DNA of 64,000 nt from Haemophilus influenzae (GTDB lineage Bacteria > Pseudomonadota > Gammaproteobacteria > Enterobacterales > Pasteurellaceae). Made by a program: the position numbers and the translations under genes. Below are positions 9,904 to 20,741 of the stretch, one piece after another. The stretch spans positions 28,190-92,189 of the forward strand of contig OV298644.1 in the NCBI GenBank assembly GCA_923172585.1, given 5' to 3'. A model generated the notes under the pieces. That model was not told where the DNA came from and did no database searches. It saw nothing but the letters and a program-made list of their open reading frames with translations. The number at the start of each line of letters is the position of its first letter. The stretch's first letter is position 1.

Positions 9904-11682
9904 ATGGATTACAGCCAAGAAGCCATTACTTCTCTTATTTGGATTTTACAAACGCTAGCCATCACCTCAGTCGTCTTTAGTTTTGGCATTTTTCTTTTGG
10001 TGCGTTTTACTCAATGGGGAAAACAATTTTGGATGTTTGCAGGCGGTTATCTTTCGCCTAAACGTAGCATTAAACCTATCTTATTCTTTCTGCTTATTGT
10101 TGCAATGACATTACTTAGCGTACGTATCAGCCTTGTAAATTCTGAGTGGTATAAAAATATGTATACCTCATTGCAAGAATTTAATGAACATGTATTTTGG
10201 CAACAAATGGGCTTATTCTGCGTCATCGCAGCAAGTTCTGTTTCAGCAGCATTAGTAAGCTATTATTTAGAGCAACGTTTCGTCATCAACTGGATTGAGT
10301 GGCTTAACGAGCAGCTTGTTAATAAATGGATGGCACATCGCGCCTATTACAAAACACAGTATTTATCAGAAAATCTTGATAATCCCGATCAACGTATTCA
10401 ACAAGATGTGCAATCTTATGTAAAAACCACGCTTTCTTTAAGCACTGGCGTCATTGATGCGGTCACCTCGATGATCTCTTACACGATTTTGTTATGGGGA
10501 TTAGCCGGTCCAATGATAGTACTTGGTGTAGAAATTCCGCATATGATGGTATTTTTAGTGTTTGGTTATGTCATTTTCACAACCCTCATCGCATTCTGGC
10601 TCGGTCGCCCATTAATCTCATTGAATTTTATTAATGAACGCCTAAACGCAAACTATCGTTATTCTTTAATTCGCATTAAAGAATATGCTGAAAGCATTGC
10701 TTTTTATACGGGCGAAAAAGTCGAAAAAAATCAGCTTTATCAGCAGTTCAACGCCGTCATTCACAATATGTGGGTCATTATATTTAGAACACTAAAATTT
10801 TCTGGATTTAACCTAGTCGTAAGCCAAATTTCTGTTGTTTTTCCATTGTTAATTCAAGTTGGACGTTACTTTGAAAAGCAAATAAAACTAGGCGATCTAA
10901 TGCAAACCTTGCAAGTATTTGGTCAGTTACACGCAAATCTTTCATTCTTCCGCAGTACTTATGATAATTTTGCAAGCTATAAAGCAACGCTAGATCGTTT
11001 AACTGGGTTCTGTTATGCCATTGAAAAAGCAAATAATAAATCACAAACACAGATCCACAATCATCCAACAGATGTGATTTTCAAAAATTTAAGTATTCAA
11101 AATCCATTAGGTCATACACTAATTAAACATCTAAACATTACCTTACCGCAAGGAACAAGTTTACTTATTCAAGGAAAATCTGGGGCAGGAAAAACCACGC
11201 TTTTACGCACCATTGCGGGGCTTTGGAGCTACGCCGAGGGAGAAATAAATTGCCCTACGCACAATCAGCTTTTCTTGTCACAAAAGCCGTATGTGCCACA
11301 AGGAAATTTAATGTCAGCATTAGCTTATCCAAATAACGCTGACAATATTTCACATACACAAGCTGCAGAAATATTAAATAAAGTACAACTAGGACATTTG
11401 GCTGAACAATTAGAAAAAGAACAAGACTGGACACGTATTCTTTCTCTTGGCGAACAACAGCGTTTGGCGTTTGCACGATTAATTCTACACAAACCAGCGG
11501 TGGCATTTTTAGATGAAGCCACAGCTAGTATGGATGAAGGTTTAGAATTTTCGATGTATCAATTGTTACAACAAGAACTACCACAAACGACAATCATCAG
11601 TGTGGGACACCGTTCAACCCTTAAAACCTTACATCAACAACAGTTAATTCTGCAAGACAAAGGGCAATGGCAAGTGCTATAA
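9904..11682 (+). CDS. SbmA/YddA-type ABC transporter, fused membrane and ATPase domains
   Basis: A 592-residue half-transporter. The start chosen is the ATG at 9904 (MDYSQEA), because the frame upstream runs through the uptake-signal hairpin. Residues 1-340 carry about six membrane helices of the SbmA/BacA-like ABC_membrane_2 type. The ATPase domain follows with Walker A GKSGAGKTT (about 459-467), a signature LSLGEQQRLAFAR (about 549-561) in place of the usual LSGGQ, and Walker B AVAFLDEATASMDE. Family members move peptides or cobalamin-like molecules. The substrate is not predictable here. Confidence 0.9.
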   Translation: MDYSQEAITSLIWILQTLAITSVVFSFGIFLLVRFTQWGKQFWMFAGGYLSPKRSIKPILFFLLIVAMTLLSVRISLVNSEWYKNMYTSLQEFNEHVFWQQMGLFCVIAASSVSAALVSYYLEQRFVINWIEWLNEQLVNKWMAHRAYYKTQYLSENLDNPDQRIQQDVQSYVKTTLSLSTGVIDAVTSMISYTILLWGLAGPMIVLGVEIPHMMVFLVFGYVIFTTLIAFWLGRPLISLNFINERLNANYRYSLIRIKEYAESIAFYTGEKVEKNQLYQQFNAVIHNMWVIIFRTLKFSGFNLVVSQISVVFPLLIQVGRYFEKQIKLGDLMQTLQVFGQLHANLSFFRSTYDNFASYKATLDRLTGFCYAIEKANNKSQTQIHNHPTDVIFKNLSIQNPLGHTLIKHLNITLPQGTSLLIQGKSGAGKTTLLRTIAGLWSYAEGEINCPTHNQLFLSQKPYVPQGNLMSALAYPNNADNISHTQAAEILNKVQLGHLAEQLEKEQDWTRILSLGEQQRLAFARLILHKPAVAFLDEATASMDEGLEFSMYQLLQQELPQTTIISVGHRSTLKTLHQQQLILQDKGQWQVL

Positions 11683-12867
<1,185 letters not shown>

Positions 12868-12881
12868 TTAGAATATGAACA

Positions 12882-12911
12882 AAAAGTGCGGTTAAAAATA
12901 ACCGCACTTTT
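12882..12911 (+). terminator. uptake-signal hairpin between mreB and mreC
   Basis: AAAAGTGCGGT at 12882-12892 and ACCGCACTTTT at 12901-12911 form a perfect 11-bp stem with an 8-base loop. It probably terminates part of mreB transcription, giving MreB in excess over MreC and MreD. Confidence 0.75.
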
Positions 12912-12946
12912 CCTTTCACTTTTTTCATTCAACAAGAGAAAGTTTA

Positions 12947-14002
12947 ATGAAACCCATTTTCGGCAAAGCCCCTCCCCTAGGTATTCGTCTGCTTATCGCT
13001 ATCTTTGCATCTATTGCCTTAATTTTAGCTGATGGACGTAATAGCTCAATAACGAAAGCACGTAGTGCAATGGAAACGGCAATAGGCGGTTTATATTATC
13101 TTGCAAATAGCCCTAGAAGTATCTTAGATGGCATTTCAGAAAATCTTGTTGATACCAATAAATTACAAATTGAAAACAAAGTACTACGCCAACAGCTTTT
13201 GGAAAAAAATGCAGATTTACTTTTACTTGATCAACTCAAAGTTGAAAATCAGCGATTACGTCTTTTATTAAATTCTCCGTTAAGAACCGATGAATACAAA
13301 AAAATTGCCGAAGTTCTTACTGCAGAAACAGATATTTATCGCCAACAAATTGTTATTAATCAAGGCAAAAAAGACGGTGCTTATGTAGGTCAGCCTGTCA
13401 TTGATGAAAAAGGCGTCATTGGACAAATTATTTCCGTGGGCGAAAATACTAGCCGAGTACTGCTACTCACAGACGTAACACACTCAATTCCAGTGCAAGT
13501 TCTACGCAATGATGTTCGTGTTATTGCGAGTGGGACTGGGCATACCGATGAACTAAGCCTCGATAACGTGCCTCGTTCCGTTGATATAGAAAAAGGCGAT
13601 CTTCTCGTAACCTCTGGGCTTGGTGGGCGTTTTCTTGAAGGCTATCCCGTAGCTGTTGTACAAAGCGTTTCGCGTGATAGCTCTAATTACTTTGCAATAG
13701 TTAAAGCTAAACCTTTAGCTTTATTAGAACGTTTACGTTATGTACTTTTACTTTGGCCAAGTAACCTAGATATATCAAAAGTAAAATCAATGTCGCCAGA
13801 AGAAGTTCGCAATCTGGTGCAAAAACGTTTAGAAAGCCAAGCTAATGAAGCAAATTATAGAGTGAAAAAAACACCCTTAACAGAAAAAGACTTTCCAGAA
13901 AATGAAGAAAAAACCATTATTGAACCAGATATTCCAACAGATTTTCTTCAAAATGAAGAAGATCTTCCCATAGAACAGCAAGAAGAAAGGATAGAAGACT
14001 AA
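12947..14002 (+). CDS. mreC: rod-shape protein MreC
   Basis: Bitopic inner-membrane elongasome scaffold of 351 residues. It has one N-terminal membrane helix (RLLIAIFASIALILADG), a coiled coil near residues 65-110 (LQIENKVLRQQLLEKNADL) and two beta-barrel domains to about 280. An acidic C-terminal tail (residues ~305-351, rich in E and D) is of low complexity. It overlaps mreD by one base (TAATG), which implies coupled translation. Confidence 0.97.
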   Translation: MKPIFGKAPPLGIRLLIAIFASIALILADGRNSSITKARSAMETAIGGLYYLANSPRSILDGISENLVDTNKLQIENKVLRQQLLEKNADLLLLDQLKVENQRLRLLLNSPLRTDEYKKIAEVLTAETDIYRQQIVINQGKKDGAYVGQPVIDEKGVIGQIISVGENTSRVLLLTDVTHSIPVQVLRNDVRVIASGTGHTDELSLDNVPRSVDIEKGDLLVTSGLGGRFLEGYPVAVVQSVSRDSSNYFAIVKAKPLALLERLRYVLLLWPSNLDISKVKSMSPEEVRNLVQKRLESQANEANYRVKKTPLTEKDFPENEEKTIIEPDIPTDFLQNEEDLPIEQQEERIED

Positions 14003-14490
14003 TGCAAACACGATTTATTTTACAATGGTTCACTATTTTAAGCTTCTTTGTTATTGCCTTTGTATTAGAACTTGCACCTTGGCCAGTTGGTTTCCAAATG
14101 CTAAAGCCTGCGTGGCTTGTACTTGTATTACTTTATTGGGTATTAGCTATTCCCAATAAAGTAAGTATAAGCTGGTCATTTTTACTCGGATTAACTTGGG
14201 ATTTAATATTAGGCTCTACATTAGGCGTTCACGCTCTCGTACTTTCTACGAGCATGTACATCATTGCCAAAAACTATTTAATTCTGCGAAATTTATCACT
14301 TTGGTTCCAAAGTTTATTGGTTGTACTTTTCGTCTTCATTATAAGATTACTTATTTTCTTAGTTGAATTTTCACTCCATACTGCCTTTTTTCATTGGCAA
14401 GCCATCTTGGGCGCATTCGCTTCTGGTTTACTATGGCCGTGGGTATTTTTATTAATGCGCAAAATACGCAGAAAAGTTAAATTACATTAA
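14002..14490 (+). CDS. mreD: rod-shape membrane protein MreD
   Basis: A 162-residue protein, almost entirely hydrophobic with five to six membrane helices, typical of MreD. Conserved marks include LVLLYWVLA and SFLLGLTWDLILGSTLGVHAL. It is the last gene of mreBCD and is followed by a strong hairpin. Confidence 0.96.
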   Translation: MQTRFILQWFTILSFFVIAFVLELAPWPVGFQMLKPAWLVLVLLYWVLAIPNKVSISWSFLLGLTWDLILGSTLGVHALVLSTSMYIIAKNYLILRNLSLWFQSLLVVLFVFIIRLLIFLVEFSLHTAFFHWQAILGAFASGLLWPWVFLLMRKIRRKVKLH

Positions 14491-14516
14491 AAAAGAGAGG
14501 TAACTCTCTCTTTTTT
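14488..14516 (+). terminator. mreD terminator
   Basis: AAAAAAGAGAG, a GTAA loop, then CTCTCTCTTTTTT form a long stem ending in a T-run directly after the mreD stop. It can act in both directions toward the convergent DUF695 gene. Confidence 0.8.
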
Positions 14517-14540
14517 ATGATTTATGAATGTTTCAAACAC

Positions 14541-15317
14541 CTAATTCAATGGCTTATTGCTATCCAGTAAAGAATCACATTCCCAACCGATATACTCTCC
14601 CGAAAATTGTTCAGCCAATTTTTCAAAACGTTCTACTTGTTCAAAAATTTCGCCATTTTCTAATGAAATTTCTTGCTCTAATTTTACCAAGAAATAAGGT
14701 TCGTCATCTTCATTAAACTGAATCGCTTGTGCTGAATATTGTAATGTCGTGAAAGAATAATCCCCTAAACTAAGCTCATCCATAAAAGGGAACATTTTCT
14801 GCTCTTCATCAAAATGAAAACTATGCTCTACTAAATAGGTATCACTTAAATTACGACCTTTACTTTTTAATAAATCAAGCAATTCTTCCGTTGCATTTAA
14901 CTTAATCTCCAATGGAGAAGCGAGCAAAAAGTCAAAATAAGTATCCCAAATTAAATCCTTTTGCACATTAATATCTTTAACAAAATCAATTTGTTGTAAA
15001 GTTTCTACAATAAGATTTTCGTGCTTACAATAAAAATGTATTTTTATTTGAGAATTACAAATAAAATGCCCCGCAAAAAATACATTTGGAAGTGCGGTTA
15101 GTTGTGTCAAAATTTTAAATACACGGTTAATTAACTTATCGTATTCAACTTCTGAGGGTAAACCCGTTTCATCATCAGCCTGATAATCAATAGTAAACTG
15201 CACTATTTTATCGAGACCTTTACCGTGATATTTTTCAACATCTTCAATATTTGCGGTAAACACGGCAGGCATACCATTCACAGTAGAACGATAATTCTGC
15301 CAATTTGCCATATCCAT
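14541..15317 (-). CDS. DUF695 / RraB-like domain protein
   Basis: A 258-residue cytoplasmic acidic protein. The N-terminal ~130 residues ([18 protein letters not shown] onward) resemble DUF695. The C-terminal half ([19 protein letters not shown], then [26 protein letters not shown]) resembles the ribonuclease E inhibitor RraB fold. The first ATG is used because AGGAAA lies at good spacing. It follows xthA by 9 bp and is probably cotranscribed. The function is inferred from domain resemblance only. Confidence 0.8.
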   Translation of the reverse strand: MDMANWQNYRSTVNGMPAVFTANIEDVEKYHGKGLDKIVQFTIDYQADDETGLPSEVEYDKLINRVFKILTQLTALPNVFFAGHFICNSQIKIHFYCKHENLIVETLQQIDFVKDINVQKDLIWDTYFDFLLASPLEIKLNATEELLDLLKSKGRNLSDTYLVEHSFHFDEEQKMFPFMDELSLGDYSFTTLQYSAQAIQFNEDDEPYFLVKLEQEISLENGEIFEQVERFEKLAEQFSGEYIGWECDSLLDSNKPLN

Positions 15318-15326
15318 TTCGCTTTC

Positions 15327-16130
15327 CTATTTAAATTCAGCCCAAATCGGTGCGTGATCAGACGGTTTTTCCATTGCTCGAATATCTAATGCAATGCCCA
15401 CATCGACACATCGTTCAGCTAATTTTTGGCTTACCAAAATATGATCAATTCGTAAACCTCGATTATCATCAAAACCTTTAGAACGGTAATCAAACCACGA
15501 GAATTTATCATTTGCTGTTGGGTTCAGCTTACGAAAACTATCTTCTAATCCATAATCATACAAACGTTGATACCACGCTCTTTCTTCAGGTAAGAAAGAA
15601 CATTTACCTGTGCGTAGCCAACGTTTACGATTTTCATCTCCGATACCAATATCTAAATCACTTGGACTAATATTCATATCGCCCATAATTAAAATCGGAT
15701 TAGATTTGTCGTGTTCTTTTTCTAAATACTGTTGAAGATCTGCATAAAATTTCTCTTTAGCTGGAAATTTAGTCTCGTGCGCACGGCTTTCCCCTTGTGG
15801 GAAATAGCCATTAATGACAGTCAATAAACCAAATTCAGTTTCCAGATCAGCCATAATAATGCGTTTTTGTGCATCTTCATTGTCAGTTGGAAAACCACGA
15901 CGAACCACTTTAGGTTCTTGTTTAGTCAATAATGCCACGCCATAATGACCTTTCTGACCGTGATGAAATACGTGATAACCTAAGTTTTCTGTAATTTCAT
16001 AGGGAAAAGCCTCGTCAGCAACTTTAATTTCCTGTAAGCCAATCACATCTGGCTGATATTTTTCAATAATGGCTTCAAGTTGATGTGGGCGAGCACGTAA
16101 CCCATTTATATTGAAAGAAATAAATTTCAT
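15327..16130 (-). CDS. xthA: exonuclease III
   Basis: AP endonuclease and 3'-5' exonuclease for base-excision repair. It has 267 residues with all the metal-dependent EEP-superfamily motifs: [12 protein letters not shown] at the N-terminus, GLQEIK (metal-binding Glu) near 32-37, [14 protein letters not shown] near 149-162 and the C-terminal SDHAPIW with the catalytic His. Confidence 0.98.
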   Translation of the reverse strand: MKFISFNINGLRARPHQLEAIIEKYQPDVIGLQEIKVADEAFPYEITENLGYHVFHHGQKGHYGVALLTKQEPKVVRRGFPTDNEDAQKRIIMADLETEFGLLTVINGYFPQGESRAHETKFPAKEKFYADLQQYLEKEHDKSNPILIMGDMNISPSDLDIGIGDENRKRWLRTGKCSFLPEERAWYQRLYDYGLEDSFRKLNPTANDKFSWFDYRSKGFDDNRGLRIDHILVSQKLAERCVDVGIALDIRAMEKPSDHAPIWAEFK

Positions 16131-16177
16131 TTTTGTTCCTATTAAAGAGTGAAATTGGCTTTATTATACAGAGATTT

Positions 16178-16852
16178 CTATTTTGATAAAAACGGCTTTG
16201 TCAGATAAACCTGAATTTGCTCAAATACTGTAGGCTTAATCCAAAATTGACCTTGAGAAGGTAAACAAGTGACCGAAATAAAATCATTTAGATAATCAAA
16301 TTCCAATTGAGTAGCGTGCAAATAAGTGCGGTCAATTTTTTCTGTGTTTTTACCATAAAGCCCATCGCCTAAAATCGGGCTACCTAAACTTTTCATCGCA
16401 ACACGTAATTGATGCGTTTTCCCCGTTTGAGGTTTTAAAATAAATAAACGTAAATTAGGTTCACAGCTTACACTTTCAAAACGCGTAATTGCGGGATTGT
16501 CTTTGGTTTGACAAAGTTTCCATGCGCCTTCTCGAGCTTTCTTCATATCCCCGATAATCAAACCTTGTTTCTTTTTAGGCTTTTGGTTACTTAATGCCAA
16601 ATAAGTTTTATGAATTTTATGTTCAGAAAAAAGTCGTGAAAATTCAGCCGCACTTTCAGCATTTAACGCTAGAATTAACAAACCCGAAGTTACTTTATCT
16701 AAGCGATGAACCAACCATACTTTAGGCACATTCAGTTGTTTTGCAACAAGTTCTGTTAAGCCTTGTTCTTCTTGATCTTTATGAACGCCAATCCCCTCAG
16801 ACTTGTTGATAATAATAAAATCGCTATGTTGATAAACAACCTCGATTTCCAT
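16178..16852 (-). CDS. RluA-family RNA pseudouridine synthase
   Basis: A 224-residue protein with the RluA-type active-site motif VHRLDKVTSGLLI near residues 47-59 (catalytic Asp) and the QTGKTHQLRVA motif near 145-155. It has no S4 domain, matching the short TIGR01621-type synthases. The target uridine is not known. Its ATG overlaps the stop of the upstream YcjF-like gene (TGATG), so the pair is cotranscribed. Confidence 0.9.
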   Translation of the reverse strand: MEIEVVYQHSDFIIINKSEGIGVHKDQEEQGLTELVAKQLNVPKVWLVHRLDKVTSGLLILALNAESAAEFSRLFSEHKIHKTYLALSNQKPKKKQGLIIGDMKKAREGAWKLCQTKDNPAITRFESVSCEPNLRLFILKPQTGKTHQLRVAMKSLGSPILGDGLYGKNTEKIDRTYLHATQLEFDYLNDFISVTCLPSQGQFWIKPTVFEQIQVYLTKPFLSK

Positions 16853-17916
16853 CAGATTTGCTCCTTTTTGTAAATTTTATTTTTACCGAGAACAATATCT
16901 TTTACCGAACTAAGTAATTCCTGTTGAATATGTGACAGTTTTGGTTTTTCGTTTAATTGAAATGCTAACGGACGACAAAGTTCCATTGCTTTCACGCCTA
17001 ATCTAGCAGTGAGTAATCCCACTCCAATTCCTTGAGCGATACGTGTAGATAATTTTGCTGTCACATCTTGAGAAAGCCAATCCATTCCAATATCTTGTGC
17101 CACTTCGGTTGCTCCAGCAAAAGCGATATTGACCAATACCATTCTTAACAATCTAATACGTGAAAAATACCCTAATTCAATCCCATAAATTTCAGCAATC
17201 TTATTCATTAATCGAAGATTGCGCCACGCGATAAAAAACATATCCACTACAGCAAGTGGACTAATCGCGACAATCACAGCTGATTCAGCTGCCATTTTAC
17301 TAATCAATTTTTTAGCTTGTGCATCAAAAGAAGACAAAACATGACGACTGAATAAATGAGCAATTTCTTGCGCCGAATAAGCTTCATTTAATTGGTGTTG
17401 CCATTGAATTACCGCTGGAGAATCATTTTCCAAACCTAGAGATTTTGCAATATCTAAGCAAAGAATTTTACTTTTTTCTGCGTTATGAACGGAAAAAACA
17501 TCGCCATTTTTTACCGCACTTTCTAACCAAATCTGCTGACTTTGCTGTTGCAATTGCTCACGTTTTTTTAAACGAACTAAACGTCGCCACTCACAAATAA
17601 TCTCTTTAATACCCAATAAAATGATAATCAAACTGACTAAAGCAAAAGCAAGATAAATCCATTGATGTTGTTGATAGCTATCCCAAATCCACTGCACGGA
17701 TTGCGCAACCGTCGCCAAGCCAAATAAAAGTGCGGTAAATTTTAATAAAGTTTTTCTAAAACTGGATTTTGGTTTCAATGCTTGTTCAAGTTGAGCATCA
17801 AGTAACTCTCCGTCCAACGCTTCATCTAGCTTTGCTTCCATATTATGGAATTCTTGCTTGGGCTGATAGTGTTCTTCCTCTACATTAACTGAATGTTCAA
17901 AAATTTGTTTTTCCAT
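16852..17916 (-). CDS. YcjF-like (TIGR01620/DUF697) membrane protein
   Basis: A 354-residue inner-membrane protein. It has an acidic hydrophilic N-terminus (~60 residues) and two close membrane helices at about 68-120 (LLFGLATVAQSV and IYLAFALVSLIIILLGI). A hydrophobic DUF697-like C-terminal domain includes AAESAVIVAISPLAVVDM. In many bacteria it pairs with the GTPase-like YcjX, which is not seen next to it here. Its role is unknown. Confidence 0.85.
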   Translation of the reverse strand: MEKQIFEHSVNVEEEHYQPKQEFHNMEAKLDEALDGELLDAQLEQALKPKSSFRKTLLKFTALLFGLATVAQSVQWIWDSYQQHQWIYLAFALVSLIIILLGIKEIICEWRRLVRLKKREQLQQQSQQIWLESAVKNGDVFSVHNAEKSKILCLDIAKSLGLENDSPAVIQWQHQLNEAYSAQEIAHLFSRHVLSSFDAQAKKLISKMAAESAVIVAISPLAVVDMFFIAWRNLRLMNKIAEIYGIELGYFSRIRLLRMVLVNIAFAGATEVAQDIGMDWLSQDVTAKLSTRIAQGIGVGLLTARLGVKAMELCRPLAFQLNEKPKLSHIQQELLSSVKDIVLGKNKIYKKEQI

Positions 17917-17934
17917 TGCCTATCCCAAAAAATA

Positions 17935-17954
17935 ACCCCACTAAATAGTGGGGT
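17935..17954 (-). terminator. yccA terminator
   Basis: ACCCCACT-AAAT-AGTGGGGT forms an 8-bp stem with a tetraloop. It is followed on the minus strand by TATTTTTT, so it terminates the upstream yccA gene before the YcjF-like gene, which must then have its own promoter. Confidence 0.85.
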
Positions 17955-17975
17955 CATAAAGTCAAAATTCAATCA

Positions 17976-18638
17976 TTATTCATCACTTGAAAAGATAGAA
18001 AGTAATCTTAATAAACTCAAGAATAAATTGTAGATTGAAACATAGATGTTCACGGTTGCGCGAATATAATTTGTTTCTCCACCGTGAATAATATTACTGG
18101 TTTCATACAAAATGGTCATTGTTGAGAACACTACAAATAATGCACTAATTGCGACCGATAAAGCAGGAATTTGGAAGAAGAAACTCGCCACCATACCAAG
18201 CAATAACACAATAAATAATGCGAACATTGCGCTTGATAAAAATGACATATCTTTTTTCGTAGTCAATACATAAGCGGAACACGCAAAAAATACGATAGCA
18301 GTTCCTGCGAATGCAAGCATAATCAAATCTTCCATTCCACGTGCCACATACATATTTAAAATTGGCCCGATGGTGTATCCCATAAATCCAGTGAAAGCAA
18401 AGGCAGCCAAAATACCAGCAGGGCGATCAGCTAATTTATTGGTTAAGAAAAGTAAGCCATAAAAACCCACTAGTAACACAATAATATTTGGATAAGGCAA
18501 GTTTAAGCTCATTGAAATAAACGCAACAACCGCTGAAAAAGCCATTGTTAATCCCAGTAAAAAATACGTGTTACGCAACACTTTATGTGTGCTGAGTAAC
18601 GATTCTTTTTGAGCATCCACAATAAGACGTGATTGCAT
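17976..18638 (-). CDS. yccA: Bax-inhibitor-1 family protein YccA
   Basis: A 220-residue seven-helix membrane protein of the BI-1/YccA family, known in E. coli as a modulator and substrate of the FtsH protease. Helices start near residues 23, 50, 78, 105, 135, 160 and 195. The family's [28 protein letters not shown] end is intact as a sequence block near the C-terminus. It is flanked by a terminator on its 3' side and the tRNA-Ser gene divergently on its 5' side. Confidence 0.94.
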
Positions 18639-18775
18639 AAAAGCTCCTTGTAAAATAAATAAAAAGTCTTCTGTAAAGTAAGGGCTAGGGATAAAAAAGT
18701 CAATGGTATTAATGGAATTAATTTCATCAAAATGAATAAATTATCATCATCTAAAGTTAAATCATCAAATTTCTA

Positions 18776-18803
18776 TTTACATCAATAAAATATTCATTAT
18801 ACT
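18776..18803 (+). promoter_or_regulatory. tRNA-Ser promoter
   Basis: TTTACA (18776-18781), a 16-base spacer and TATACT (18798-18803), followed by a GC-rich ACGCGC discriminator typical of stringently controlled stable-RNA promoters. Confidence 0.65.
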
Positions 18804-18818
18804 ACGCGCATTAATCAC

Positions 18819-18908
18819 GGAGGAATGGTCGAGTGGTTGAAGGCACCGGTCTTGAAAACCGGCGAGGGTTTACGCCCTCCTAGGGTTCGAATCCCTATTC
18901 CTCCGCCA
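18819..18908 (+). tRNA. tRNA-Ser(UGA)
   Basis: A 90-nt class II tRNA. The acceptor GGAGGAA pairs with TTCCTCC. The anticodon loop reads CTTGAAA with anticodon TGA, there is a long variable arm, the T-loop is GGTTCGAATCC, and the CCA end is encoded. Confidence 0.97.
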
Positions 18909-18920
18909 TCAGAATTAAGA

Positions 18921-18948
18921 AATCCCTAAGTCACAAGGCTTAGGGATT
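18921..18948. terminator. hairpin between tRNA-Ser and ytfJ
   Basis: AATCCCTAAG (18921-18930) and CTTAGGGATT (18939-18948) form a 10-bp stem with T-rich flanks. It terminates the tRNA on the plus strand and ytfJ on the minus strand. Confidence 0.8.
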
Positions 18949-18964
18949 TTTACTTTGTATTACG

Positions 18965-19519
18965 TTATTTGGTCAATCCATTCACTAGTGAAATAACAGT
19001 CTGAATATCGCTATCAGACAATTTTCCTTCTTTCACAAATTTTACTTTTCCCGTTTTGTCTAACACGATAATTGCACTATCTTTAGAATTTAATCCCCAA
19101 GCATTTTTTACCGCACTTTTATCATCTAACACAACTTGGCTATGTGGATTTTCCTGTTTGCCTTTTTGCGCACTATTTTTTACAAACATACCTGTACCAA
19201 CAATCGCATCATCCGCATTAATAATAGTGGTTGTTTGGTATTTTACAGGATTAAAATGGGATGCTTTTATCGCATCAATCATCGACTGATTTTTCTCTTT
19301 TGCAGCCGTTCTACCCGCTAAATGATGAACAACACGCACTTTACCCGCTAATTCCGCAGAACCCCAAGGTTGAAATGCGGTATCTTTTCCAGAAAGTACA
19401 ATTTCACCATACTCACTCACTTTGACCGATGATAAAGATTGTTCTAATTGCAAATTGTGCGCCCAAGTTGAACTACTAAATATTACGCCACAAACTAAGG
19501 CAAGAATTTGTTTTTTCAT
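18965..19519 (-). CDS. ytfJ: YtfJ family periplasmic protein
   Basis: 184 residues with a signal peptide (cleavage near SSTWA-H, residue 20). The mature part has the YtfJ thioredoxin-like fold with GKVRVVHHLAGRTAAKE and a C-terminal LDKTGKVKFVKEGKLS strand pair. It lacks the CXXC redox motif. The function is not established. Confidence 0.93.
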   Translation of the reverse strand: MKKQILALVCGVIFSSSTWAHNLQLEQSLSSVKVSEYGEIVLSGKDTAFQPWGSAELAGKVRVVHHLAGRTAAKEKNQSMIDAIKASHFNPVKYQTTTIINADDAIVGTGMFVKNSAQKGKQENPHSQVVLDDKSAVKNAWGLNSKDSAIIVLDKTGKVKFVKEGKLSDSDIQTVISLVNGLTK

Positions 19520-19622
19520 ACATTTTCCTCAAAAATTTATCAAAAACTTTCACACTTTGGCGAAAGACATCTTTTTTACTATACTCGTGCACCTATTATA
19601 TGTAATGAAGAAGGAAAACCCA

Positions 19623-19967
19623 ATGGATCAAATGCCTAATTGCCCAAAATGTCAAAGTGAATACGTTTACCACGATTCAATTAATTTTGTTTGCCCTGAT
19701 TGCGGTAATTAATGGGATAATAATGAAATTCAAGAATCAGATGACGATCAACTAATCGTAAAAGACAGCAATGGGAATTTGCTTGCAGATGGCGACAATG
19801 TACTTTTGATTAAAGATTTAAAATTAAAAGGTTCATCAGAAGTATTGAAAAAAGGTACAAAATTCAAAAACATCCGCTTAGTAAATGGCGATCATAATGT
19901 CGATTGCGGCAAAATCATGTTGAAATCTGAGTTTTTGAAAAGCTTAATTGAAAAAAATGCAGTCTAA
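19623..19967 (+). pseudogene. yjdM: PhnA/YjdM zinc-ribbon protein with in-frame stop
   Basis: The frame from the ATG at 19623 encodes the YjdM/PhnA family zinc ribbon (CPKCQ ... CPDCGN) and then hits TAA at 19710-19712. Reading continues in the same frame to 19967 with the family's beta-barrel domain ([21 protein letters not shown]), a total of 114 codons. In relatives the stop position is a glutamate (GNEW), so a single G-to-T change explains it. It could be a true nonsense mutation or a base-call error. It is the last recognisable gene before island I. Confidence 0.9.
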
Positions 19968-19984
19968 ATAGATCGCACTGCAAA

Positions 19985-20530
19985 AAGTTAGGATGTAATT
20001 TAAACGATTAATTTCGATACTGTATCGTACTCAGTCATTTTAATTTTAGTTGAATAAATCTGTGATTCCAACAATCCAAATAATCCTTGACAGCATCAAC
20101 TATATAATGTATACAGATAAATTCCCGATTATGTAATCATGCCGTTTACAATCGCCCAAAGTAACTGTAAATTGCAGCATTGACCGAGCAATTCCCTTTT
20201 CTCGTCATACTTTGAATAAAGCCATCTGCAGCCAAGATTCGACGATAAACTACCATTTGCTAATGCCATTACTTATCTGAATGTAAAATGACACCGCAAG
20301 TGTTATTGAAAAATTTAACGTTTGCATAATTTCCATTGTTCGATTAAATCCTAAAGTCGGAGTATTCTCAAATTCGCACAACTTTTTTAGCTAAGCTATC
20401 TCTGCTTCCAGCTGTAAAACTATCAAACGTCAGCAGTATTATGTCCGTTTTATAAGGACGCATTCTGTCAAATGTATTTCATAGAGGATCGTTCTAATGG
20501 GCTACAAGGAATCAGCCTATTTAAACCATT
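19985..20530 (-). pseudogene. IS3-family (IS150-type) transposase relic
   Basis: Reading the minus strand with stops ignored gives the C-terminal DDE region of an IS3-family OrfB. First comes GVILHSDK, then YRRILAADGFIQSMTRKGNC near 20,180-20,270, then NAAIYSYFGRL where the catalytic Glu is replaced by Tyr. It ends with the IS150-type IQLKLK, a stop, LSTIQYRN, a stop, and SF close to 20,000. It has several in-frame stops and frame changes, no intact OrfA and no recognisable terminal inverted repeats. It can no longer transpose. Identification rests on motif order and spacing. Confidence 0.75.
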
Positions 20531-20741
20531 TTTTCAATGAGTATCAACTAGTGTCTGACAGAATATCGTAAAAATGAACCAATTTTCTGATACACATTTT
20601 TCAATTCACAATAGATTGAAATACCTATAATTTAAATTAGATTGTGTATTACTCATAATAAAATCTGCGCATCAATTCTTGATATGTTTAATCAAAATCT
20701 TGGAATACAAATGATTTCTTATCTATTAAATTAAGTTGATA

